Shown piece after piece: positions 35,027-45,272 of a stretch of DNA of 64,000 bases (position 1 is the first letter of the stretch; every line of letters begins with the position of its first letter). Location: the NCBI GenBank assembly GCA_944990035.1, contig CALYLX010000082.1, positions 682,001 to 746,000 of the forward strand. The letters are read 5' to 3'. This DNA comes from Clitopilus passeckerianus. Lineage: Eukaryota > Basidiomycota > Agaricomycetes > Agaricales > Entolomataceae. The notes under the pieces are model-generated. The model had not been told where the DNA came from. It saw nothing but the letters and a program-made list of their open reading frames with translations, and made no database searches. The position numbers were made by a program, and so were the translations under genes.

Positions 35027-38000
35027 TCAGGCTTCATCTTCCCAATCATCAGGGACATTGACAGGTGACTGAACCTGCCCCTCAGCCGGAGTATGTAGTG
35101 TTGTAGCGGAGGGAACTACTGAAGGAGTATGTGGTCTAGACCTGCCCTCATTTGGAGCAGAGGTAGTAGCAGCTGAAGCCGGTGTTCTGGCGGAAAGGCT
35201 TGCAGATACTGTAGGAGTCGCTGCGCCCCACGCCGGACGGTGTGGAGTACCAGTTCTTGCAGGTATAGGCGAAGGAGAGGCAACCTTGGTGGCCATACTT
35301 CCGCTGGACCTCCAGGCTGGTGAATTCGTTCCGCTTCTTAGATCAGCCAGTTTCCCGAGACTGGGTCCAGGTGCTGAAGTGGCGATGAAGGATGAAAGGG
35401 TTGGGTAGGGTGTACGAGTATCTGCGCGGCGCAGGAGACGGACGCTTCGATGGGGTTCCTGATCGAGCATCTGTGTGTCCATGCGATAGAGTGTTGCAAG
35501 CTAAGAGAAACAATGAGATCATGTGAGAGTATAACAATGAAATAAACATACATCGTGCACGAACTTCCTCCGCTCTGGAGGCATGGTAGGTAGAATCTGG
35601 GCTGGCCTGGAGCTACCAACGAAATCTTCGAATGCCTTCTCGACCAGGCCGAGGAACTTGGAGTCCTCCTTGGCAAACTTGACGAGGTCATCATTGTACC
35701 TCACTTCACCGTTGATGACCCTCTCGCGAGACTCCTTAGTAACACCTAATGCGGCTGCAAGTCGTGCATTCCTTTCTGCGATCGAGCAATCCGTGTTGCA
35801 CTTCGGTGTCTGCTGGACATAAGATGGCCCGGATGGGTTGGAGCTTGAACGACCACAGGCAACCGAACGTTGGATTCGACCACAAGGGCAGGCTAGGGCG
35901 ACGAGCGATGTGCATGGGGCATCCTCGCTACATGATGCAGGGGCATGGCAAGGTTGTGTGCAAGGATGGTGGGCAGGGAAACTATGGAAGAACTGAAGTT
36001 AGCAATATGAACGGTAGACAGCGGCAGAGAAGAGACCCACCATAGCTTCCTCGCCTTCCCGCAGACCTTCGTGCAATCTCCGCAATCGCCAGTATGGCAT
36101 GTCCTCTCGCAAACATGTCCGCCGCATTTCAGGAGTTTCCCGCACTTCTCGCCACAACTGACTTTCTCCCTCTCCAAAGCACATCGTTGATTCGTCATTT
36201 CCTTCTTTCCACATGCGCACAACTTCGTGGTGAGATGTGGGCAAGGAGGGCATGGTTGGGGTTCCTCGTGGCAGGCATGCGGAACTTTGGGGTGTCCACA
36301 AGGCGGTTCAGCTCGTGGGCAGGGATAGTGACAGACACCTTGAATAGTGGTTCCACACGGAATGGGTGGCTCAAGAACTGTTCGCCCGCAGAAGCATACC
36401 AGCTGTGAAAATAGTCAGCCTCATGAATGAGCATCCAGTAAAGATCGGGATTCTTACCTCTTCGAACGAGCTCCTCAGACAAGGAGGACAAGGGTTCCTA
36501 TGGTCCTTCTCTTCGCATCTGTGCAACCCGCAACTCAGAGGCTTGCCACAGACCAGATCACATTCATGCAATCCGCCTCGTTCCTCCCCAATCCCTGACG
36601 ATGGCGTCTCCGCCCCGCTCGGTGCCCCTGCTCGCCTTTTGCCCTTCTTACCACCAATAGCAGTAGCCAATGCAGCCAATGGGCAACACAGCCGTCGGCA
36701 CTGATGCTTGCCGCAAGCTCTAAACGCGGCACAAGGCTTGTCGCAGAGAATCTCCACCTCCTTTTCTTCACCTCCTTCAAGAGAACGGAGTTCGTAGCAT
36801 TTGATGCTCTTGGTCGTTGCGGTGCAACGACAGGGGCGAATGAGCGGTACTGTGCATGGAGGACATGATCCCTCGTGGCACGATGCCACACACTGATGAC
36901 CGCAACCTGATAGGATCTTGTTGCAAGGCGACTTGCAGGTGGGTATAGGATCAGTACACTTCTGACGAGCTGGGAATGTTTTGGGCGTGGTAACAGGAAG
37001 GGGATCATTCGGCGAACAAGCAATGGGACATAGCCCACAGGGACAATGGGTGACCTTCTCAGGTGACAAGGGACATGGCGATGGCGGATGGGGAAGATGG
37101 CAAGGCTTTGCACAAGGATGTACGGCACAGTCGTGTAGCCTAGAATTTCGCAGCAAGTGAGCATCAGGGATCGAGACTGAAAGTTCACAACTATTACGTA
37201 CCGTTCGCATGGGTGGTCGCACTTCCACCTTCCAACCCAACTGTCTTGCTTGTCAGTGTCCAGACAGTCAATCTTCTCTCCCCATCCACAAGCGACCTCC
37301 TTCGTTTCTTTGCCGCAATAGCACCTCACTTCCTCCTTCACAGGGCAATCTCCACAATCGCCTTCATGACAAAGTCGCTCGCAGAAGTGTTGCCCACAGC
37401 TCAAAGGCCGGGTGCAAACTTCACCGCAGGACAAGTTCCTCTTTCCTAGATTTCCTCGCCTTTTGTCCACTCCACATCGGAAGGCTATCACTTTATTCCG
37501 GGGGCAGTAGCACTGCAGTCGTGTGGTGACTTGGCAGGGGGGACATGGGCCAGGATGGCAATTCAGTGGACATGAATGGCCACATCCGCTTGCGCGTACT
37601 CGCGAGCAGGGATTGCCACACGAGTGAGGCGTAGCAATACGAGGAGGTTTAGGATCTGCTGTAGAACCGCAGAAACACCTAGATGAAAGTCAAGTTATAA
37701 GCATCTCTCTATCCAAAAGTGATGAGAACACTTACCAGTACCCAGAAGGTACGGCTTCCCTCTTCCCTTGGCATCCAGGACACCTCCAGTCACCCTTCCT
37801 TCCCGCTTCACCTCTCACTCTCCACGCTTCCTCGACGGCCTTGACACTCTTCATCGCCCACTCTCCAATACACTTCGTATGGAAAGTCGTCCAGCAATAT
37901 TGCTGTTCCTCTCCTTCTTGGCCTTCCGTAGAGGGCATCACAGGAATAGAAGGCGAACACGACCAAGTCCGTTGTGCAGGATGAATCGAAGAGAAACAGA

Positions 38001-38583
38001 TCGGGCAATCGGGATAAGGTGGCGTCTTGAGTGCGCGAGCAAGAGTAGATGCAAGATCATCTCCTTCAATATTCGCAGCTTCAGATTGTCCGGCTGCATC
38101 GTTCCTGTAACGATTTCGTCGAGGCTTCGAGAAAGATCCTTCCTGATTCGCTGGTGCTGGGGTGGATTCAGTTAATCCAGGGTTAAACTTCGCACCACGC
38201 CTCCTCGGAGGTCCTGAACCTCCAGGTCGAGTAGTTGTTTGGGAATCAGGGTTATTCCCAGCTGAATCAGCGTTCTGTTGCTGACGAGGTGGATGTGGCT
38301 TTGGATTTCTCCTGCGAGCTGGTCCGCCTACTCCAGCCTTACTTGCACCAGCATCTGCTCCTGCTGCACCCTGCTGAGTTGCCTGGCCATCCGGCCTGGC
38401 TCTAGGAGGCCTGCGTTGTCGGCCAGGATTCTCAGATCCTTCTGGGTTATCGCCTTGTCTAGGTGGGTTATTCCTTGGTCTATTTGGTCGAGGTTTGCGA
38501 GGCTGTGAAGCGGCAGAGGCTGCAGTAGTCAATCCTGATGTAGCTTGGTTCGTTGCAGAAGTCGTCGCTGACGGTCCTTCCAT
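35027..38583 (-). CDS. FAP1: NFX1-type zinc-finger protein (FAP1/NFX1 homologue)
   Basis: A large multi-exon gene. The N-terminal about 190 residues are Pro/Arg/Gly/Gln-rich and disordered. A RING/PHD-like module follows: CPICFSSI, then TFHTKCIGEWA, then DWRCPGC. Next is a long series of NF-X1 zinc fingers, each of the type CG.H.C..CH.G.C..C. Examples are SCGNPCSRVRASGCGHSCPLNCHPGPCPPC, LSCGQHFCERLCHEGDCGDC, CGHQCVASCHEGSCPPC, CGKHQCRRLC and LSCGLHRCEEKDHRNPCPPC. Near the C-terminus, PPERRKFVHDV marks an R3H domain. A Ser/Pro/Thr-rich tail ends DDWEDEA. In yeast FAP1 binds FKBP12 and affects rapamycin response; animal NFX1 acts in transcription and as an E3 ligase. Exon borders in 35.7-36.5 kb are approximate. 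Confidence 0.93.
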
Positions 38584-39023
38584 GCAATACTCGGCGGCGA
38601 GGCGGTATGAAAACTTGAAAGTTCAAAAGCAGGCGCTCGAAGGATAAATAACCCAAGGGGCTGACTCAGCCACAGCATCGCCACCGGAAATGTCATCTCG
38701 CTCCCGAAGCCGAGGCCGGCCCTTGTCGGTCGGAATGTCGATTCGACTCAATTGCACTGGAATTCTCTGGTCGTCGAGTCATTATGCATTACGGGAGTAC
38801 AGGATACAGGAGGATGCTTATGCTATGCGTTACGGTTTCGTCCTTTGTTGAATAGAATAGAAGTTAACTTATTGATGGTTTGGAGTCATTAAAAAAGTGC
38901 AAGGTATCGGAAATTGCCTATCTTCCCAGCGAGCCACTGAAGCGATGAAATATATTAAATATTGGGAATCTACACAGATGGTCAGCTGAGATTCTTTGCA
39001 ATCTGATGAAGACAAAGAGTTAC
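38584..39023. other. Intergenic; NFX1 promoter side
   Basis: Contains the upstream region of the NFX1 gene and the 3' flank of the next minus-strand gene. Nothing else is visible. Confidence 0.45.
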
Positions 39024-40596
39024 CTAGCAAAGATGCCTCATCTTCCACTCAGAATCCCATGATCTGACCGAACTATGATCACTTTGGGGACGTGAACTAG
39101 CAGGGGAAGGATGGGGAGTTGGTGGATAGTGTGCAAGCCCCCGCGCAACGGCCGGTCCCAGGCCTTTGGACTCAATGTAAGAGCGGTCAGAGTCGAACCA
39201 TTCCTGCGGCTTCTCGGATGGGGTTGATGCCCGACTGCTTTTGGAACCTGAGGACCTGGTTTGATCTGCGGGCGAGGAACAGTTGACACAACGATAGGAC
39301 GATGGGTCTTGAGCGTGTCGAACAGGCAGATTGTCGTCGACCTTGACTGCCTTCACGCGGACACCGTCATTCGGCAATTTAGCTGGCTTCTGGGGTTTCA
39401 CGCAGATGCCATCGTCTGTTGGTTGAGCTGATACCTTCTGCGTTGACTGCGCCCGGTTTTGCGTCTTCTGGGCATTCTTGCGAGTGGTGTAGTGATCCTC
39501 GAGATTAAGGCTCGTTACGGGCACAGCTTCAAAGGTTCTCCCCTAAAGGAAATAAATCAGATACAAACGCGCCACAAGAACAAGCCGGCGGTACCTTGTA
39601 CGGATCACGATATTTATCGGACTTTGCATGCGCCCTCTGCCAGGATGTCCACGGAGTCCAACCGTTTAGGGATTCAGTTGAAGACGTCTGATGTTCGTAA
39701 TGCCATGGTGTAGCAACCTGTTGAATGTATGCGTATCAAAACCGCCGGTTTAAGCGGTGGGGTACTTACCCGCTCTGTGTAACGTTTTCCCTGAACAGGA
39801 ACTGTCCAGCTCGGATTATGGGCGTATGATTGGTACCATCGATCCTAAAGAGAATGAGGTTCGTTAGTCACTTGTTGGCTGGAGCGCAGCGCGAAGATAG
39901 CAACTCACATAAGGGGCATATGATGGGGAAGGGGTGTGTGGTGAAGCTTGCGAATAGACAACGTGATGAGCCTGGTCCTGGACTTTACCCGCGTTTTTCT
40001 TCTTCTTCTTTTTCGAAGCTTTCGACTGGAGGGGCTATTGGATGGACTATGTTAGACACCGGGGCGTAGTTGACGCGCATACATCTACTTACTCGAGCCT
40101 GTTTGCCTCTCAAGCTCGCGTTCTCTGCACTCGCTAACGGTGGGGAACTAAGCAAAGGAAGGCTAATAGACGGGATCGGTTGGCGGAGTATTCCTGGCAT
40201 ACTTGAACTTGAAGTTGCTGGGCGATGCGAGGAAAGGACGCGAATTGGCAGAGATTCCTTATATGCGCTCTGAGAAGACGGGAACGTGGTCAACAGATAG
40301 ATCCTGGTGCAAGACGAGCAAGAAGCATAATTTACCTACGCGACGCAGCGTTAGGAGAGATGATGGGGGCACAACGCCTTTCTACCTCAGCACACAAATA
40401 AACGCGTTGATATGGGACGCTTTGACCTCGCCGAAAAAAGGTAACAATCTCGGATGTTGGTCGTCCGCCCTGGCTAATTGCAGGATCCTCGCGTTGGTGG
40501 CTGGCAACGGCGGAGCAGTCGGTGGGTGTCAAGTTGCCCGCGGGGTAAGCCACCTTTTAATAGGACTTGGTCGCGTTCCAAATTGGCCTCAGCCAT
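39024..40596 (-). CDS. Seven-exon protein of unknown function
   Basis: I assembled exons 40596-40554, 40500-40386, 40267-40093, 40034-39909, 39844-39770, 39717-39595 and 39542-39024. They sum to exactly 392 codons with matching phases and no stop. The N-terminus (MAEANLERDQVLLKATNARI) starts at a good ATG. A poly-Lys stretch (SKASKKKKKKNAG) in exon 4 resembles an NLS. Conserved-looking aromatic segments follow (RWYQSYAHNPSWTVPVQGKRY; GWTPWTSWQRAHAKSDKYRDPYKG). The C-terminus is Ser/Pro-rich with one CVNC pair. I do not recognise a family. The third exon acceptor gives an unusually long 118-nt intron and is the weakest join. Confidence 0.6.
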
Positions 40597-41323
40597 GAAT
40601 GTACATGTTTGACAACGAAGTCAATAGCTTCGTGCTTGAAAGTGACGATCACGGTCGAGGTTTGTGATCAAAGGAGCATATTGCCTTTTTTGGAAGTAGC
40701 CGCACCTTCTTTGTTCAGAATCACAACCATCATGTCGCCGATACATGTGATGGTGCTTGAAGCCGTGCCAGCCCTCTGCAGGTCACAGAAGGCTATCTGG
40801 ACAATTCTTCTCCATGTCAAACGATAATTTATCAGGGCGAAGTCGTGGCAGAAGTATTGCTTCCTAGCGCTTATGGCTAAAGCTACCGCCGCCTCGGAGC
40901 ACTAGCAAAGTTTCCACTATGCCTTTCAAGCTCACATTTGAGATAGGATTCTGAACCCAAATCTCCTGTTCAACTGGACAACTTGGAGCCTATGGCGTCA
41001 AAGCCTCGATCGGCGGAGTCGCGGAGGCTGGAACGAAATCTTTTAGTCAGTGGAAGTCTCCACCGGCAGCTGAAGTTCACGAACGGCATGCCTCATGGAA
41101 GGAGCGTTAAGCTGGAACGTACTCCCTTCATTAGAGCCAAGCCATCCGTGATGGTGATATGAATGTTTTCACCCCTCACCACTTCTTCACCCAATTCATT
41201 TCACTCTCGGCCATGCGGATAACTTGAGGCTGGTCCTTAGGGCTCTTCCTCACAGCTTATACATATACCTTTCTTCGCTTCAGGCTCTGTCATCATTACC
41301 TCGAAGCGGTTGCTACAGGAAAA
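40597..41323. other. Intergenic, divergent; nothing seen
   Basis: Between the minus-strand unknown and the plus-strand four-TM gene, so it should contain both promoters. No RNA gene or repeat is visible. Confidence 0.45.
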
Positions 41324-42571
41324 ATGCCTACGACTCAAGATAGCCATATGACATCTGATACCGAACCTACGAGCACAACTATGCATGCTCAGGCCCATGC
41401 TCCACCGATGCTGGAGCCGACCGTATCTATCTCTAGGAGACCACCAACCGTTATCTTTTCTCGAGCTCCTTCTATGGAAGCTGCTTATTCTAGCCAAGGC
41501 CGATTCATGCATACGAGCATCGAAGGTCTTGAGAAGGAGATGGAGGTGTTTCTTAGGAATCACATCGCGAAGCTGTTGTTGATGCAGGAGTCCTTACCCT
41601 TGAAGGATACCGGGAATCCAAACAGAGATACAGAAGCCTTAAACACTTGTTAGTGCTCATCTTTGTTTGAACGATACGATCTAATCTCATAACCAATTTT
41701 ACAGTGCAGAATGGCGCAAAACGACACTCTGTCCTGCCTAATCAACCAGGCATGAGTGAAAGGAACAAGTTCGGAACTTTAACCGATATACCCAACAATC
41801 TATCTTCTCACAAACATGTCAACCGGCTGGAAACCTTTCTAGAGAATCATATCATGACGCTCCAAAACCTAAGAAATGGCCTCTTGGTACAATTTCCGAT
41901 GGAGTCCTCCGCTGGTAAATTTAATTTATATCGTTTGCGATCTGTCCTGATTTCATCTCCTCCTAGATGTAGGCAAGCCAGAATTTCAGGAAATGAACAA
42001 GGCCTTTGAATCGGTCTGCTCCCAGTTTAACATGCAAGTCGTCATCGTGAGTTCACTCTCACTTTCAACATATCAGTTCTCACCCAACACTCAGTCCACC
42101 TTTGCATGCTCCCTCATCATCGCATTTTTGTCCCTGGTCAGGGATATTGTTGACGGCGCTAACGAGGCAGCATTCTCCGCTGGAACCCTGGTTTCCCTAT
42201 TTGCTTTGTCCTGCCACCTGGCAAACATCATCGTTGCGGGACGGGGAGCAGCTCTCGCCTCTGAACACGCCATTGACTCACAAACCAGCCCTCGCAACCT
42301 CAAATACTTCCGTTTCTACCTCCGTTTGAGCGAACAGCTGCAGTTCATCGCCACCATCCTCTTCGTCATCTCGGTGGCAGTCTTGATATTTATTATGTTC
42401 GAACACGTGGCATGGGCGGTTGTAGTCGTGTGGTTCGCGGCGGTGTTGGCATTTGGAGTCTTTTGTTTGGGATACTGGAAGGTTAGTATGACGAGTAGGA
42501 ATTTAAACTATCTAATGGGTCTTGGTGGAAGAGGGTTTAGAGCATTTAAGACTGGTATGTGGGTTAGATAA
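41324..42571 (+). CDS. Four-TM membrane protein, family member C
   Basis: Four exons. Exons 1-2 encode a long polar N-terminus with a repeated unit, (I/V)(E/N).LE.(E/F)(M/L)E.FL.(N)HI, seen as EGLEKEMEVFLRNHIAKLL and NRLETFLENHIMTLQNLRN. Exon 3 ends SQFNMQVVI, and exon 4 begins STFACSLIIAFLSLVRDIV. TM2 is LFALSCHLANIIVAGRGAALA, TM3 FIATILFVISVAVLIFIMF and TM4 WAVVVVWFAAVLAFGVFCL. The core is close to gene B, and the exon border before STFA is identical. The doubled N-terminal helix is specific to this copy. Function is unknown. It lies 320 nt upstream of the CRN-type gene on the same strand. Confidence 0.78.
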
Positions 42572-42893
42572 GGTAGTATTTGCAAGGTATCTATTGTCTC
42601 TGAATCATCCACTGGGCCGCGGATGACTCCTTTGCATATTAGCGCTCGTTTAAGCGCTCGTGATAATTCGTAACTTTCGGTCCTTCTGTTCACCAGCTTA
42701 AGGCTGAATTCTGGCTGATGTATGGGCTTTAAGTTTTGAAATATCTGGGTATTACTGCCCTTGATTGCTCCCTGAAGATGCAGAAGGTTCAAGAGGATAG
42801 CAAATTTCAAGTCAAGCATTGAACTTGAGCCTGATGAAACATACGATATGATGTCAGCAGGTCGTTGCGTGTTACCAGACCACCACCACCACC
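42572..42893. other. Intergenic; promoter of the CRN-type gene
   Basis: About 320 nt with no feature except a short CACCACCACCACC run just before the start codon. Confidence 0.45.
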
Positions 42894-45074
42894 ATGGCTA
42901 ACCACAATGTTTGGTGCCTTACGATTGATCACACGAACAAGCCCATTGGGGGCCTCTTCAAAGTGGTTTTGGAAGACCATATCGTCGACTTGAAGAAAAG
43001 GGTCAAGGAAGAGAAGCCAAACGGTCTTAAGCGTGTCGACGCTGATCAGCTTGAAGTATGGCGGTGTACAGAGCAGACAACAATTGTTGACGAAGAAGAA
43101 CGTGCAATGCTCGAAGAACAAGTCAACAAGATCTTCTCTGACAAGAAAGTCAATCAACTCGGTGGGAAGCGGAGGATAGCAGAGCTCAAGCGTTCGAAAG
43201 ATGAGACATTATTTCTCCGGATGCCGGGTATGTTTCCGAGCTTCAATCATCAAACTGAGGACTAAATGTGAACATAGATTTCAGCTCAACCATATCCCCC
43301 TCCAGTTCGGAGGATTCAAAACTTTCCGGTTCCAGGGCTGGAACTGGAGACGCTGCACGACTTCTTACCTCAGATGAGGCAGAACGCTCACAACAAGTCA
43401 TGTTCAAACTCTACACGGCCCTGTGGAGGCGTGGGGAGGACGCTTGGGCGCATATTTCACAGGTCACGGAAGATTATGTTTGGGACCCTATTTCTCCAAA
43501 CGAGACCGGCGAGAAAACCAAAGCAACGCTCGTCAATCTTATCCCCCAATTGCATTGGGACCCCACTGATGCAATGCGGCGCCTTCTAATTCCCTGTTTT
43601 CTTGTCCGGGATGAATACACGGAATTCGACAAATACCTAGACGAACACAAGAGTAATCATGTCGTCCTTCTTGGACAGCCAGGCATCGGTTTGCGGATCC
43701 TGTCTCTGAAGCGGCACCTCGATTTAGAATTTTTCTTCCATAGGGAAAACAACCTACCAGACTTACTCCCTCCTAAAGCGACTCTGTGCTGGCCGACCAA
43801 CAATCCATGCGCAGACACCTGACGAATGTTACTTATTCTTGACCTCGGGTGCTTATCACATTCCGGGCAAATCGTTCCACCACTCTAAAGATCAAGCAAT
43901 TATTGGTCAACGACAGGATGCGCTTGTACTCTTTGATCTCAATGAACAACAATCACGTATAAGGCCATTCAAGGACTGGGCAATGGTAGTCTCAACATCG
44001 CCAGAACCTAACCGCTATAAGGAATGGGCAAAGCAGGTCAACGCCTCAATTTATGTCATGAGTACATGGTCATGGGCAGAGGTCTATTTTGCCAGGTGAC
44101 CGTCTTGTGGATTTTCTGCTTCAGCTGATGTTGAATTGTTGACCAGGCCCATTGCCCCCATTCAACGTTCATGGGACGAGTTGTACACCGCTTTTGTCAA
44201 ATATGGAGGAACCGCGAGGAATCTCTTTACCAAGCCGCAGGATCAAATTGACGAGGACATTACCATCGCTATCGATAACTGTACCGACATTGGGACACTC
44301 TTTCCAACCGGCCAGGGCTTCCAGGACAAGACAAGTCATTCTCTTATTGCAATCAATCCTCTAGTCGATAACGGGAGTGGTCTTCTGAAACGCCATTCCT
44401 TCAGAGGTCAAATCGCCTCTCGATACATCCTCGAACAACTTTTAGAAGTTAAGGGGGTTGATCTCGCTGATAGCATGCAGAACACCTTCCAAATGCTTTT
44501 TCGAAGTAATGGAACTCGGTCGGCCTCTGGTATCCTGTTCGAGGGAGCAGGACATCGATATCTATTCAACAATTTCAAGTCTCCGCTTGACGTTCGGACA
44601 CTTTCAGGTACCAGGGGGCGGATCTCGGTGAACTTGCAGCATATTCAAGACATCAAATCCTTCAGACCTGTTGACATTGGCAGCTTCAACGAGCTTGAAC
44701 CCAATTACTACTATCAACCCCTTTCTCCCACAACTGCTGGTATTGATTCGTTTGTGCTTGAAGTGAATGATACGGGGAACTCTGTTTCTGTGATTTTGTT
44801 CCAGTTTACAACATCTGTCAACCACCCAATCGACCCCCGCTTCCTCCCAAGGCTGTGGATCAACCCAACCCCACACACCACCATGATTCAGTGGAAGCTT
44901 GTCTTTGTTGTTCCTCTGGAGATCGAACCGCAATATCAGGCACAAAAATGGAAATCCATGGAAATTCCTTGGGATCATCGTATTTCTCAGTATGTTTTAG
45001 GAGTTGACTCTAGTAAACTGTGGGATGCTGTACGGTATGCAGGCCATGTGTGCATTTTCTTTGATGACGTCTAA
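42894..45074 (+). CDS. Crinkler (CRN)-type protein: ubiquitin-like header, P-loop NTPase, nuclease-like C-terminus
   Basis: Four exons, 42894-43227, 43278-43688, 43744-44095 and 44147-45074, total 675 codons. Residues 1-110 match the CRN header (WCLTIDHTNKPIGGLFKV, IVDLKKRVKEEKPN, LEVWRCTE). A short Ser-rich linker leads to the NTPase module. The 55-nt intron at 43689-43743 joins GQPGI to GKT and gives Walker A GQPGIGKT at residues 244-251; unspliced, the frame is lost. A Walker B-like DALVLFDLNE and a sensor-like VVSTSPEPNRYKEW follow. The C-terminal 250 residues include YYQPLSPTTAGIDSF and VILFQFTTS, resembling the restriction-endonuclease-like fold of RHS-type proteins. CRN proteins are host-nucleus-acting effectors in oomycetes and are also found in fungi; in a free-living mushroom the role (conflict or self-recognition) is inferred only. 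No signal peptide is visible. Confidence 0.85.
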
Positions 45075-45272
45075 TTCATCAGCTTCTAGGACCCCGTTAC
45101 GATCTAAAGCAACGTTACCTTCTACGGATATGGAAGTTTAAGTAAAGGGTTTGGCATTAAAATGGGTCCATAAGATTATACGAATAGGATACTCAATTCA
45201 TGGCTGTAGTCGAATACTAGAGCTTGAGAATAGATGGGAACAGGTCATACAAGATCCTTGCTTGACAAAAAA

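Noticed and set aside
40203..40598. 131-codon plus-strand ORF
   Set aside because: Antisense to well-phased exons of the seven-exon gene.
43268..43839. Broken, pseudogene-like CRN reading frame
   Set aside because: A 55-nt intron explains the frame change and restores the P-loop.
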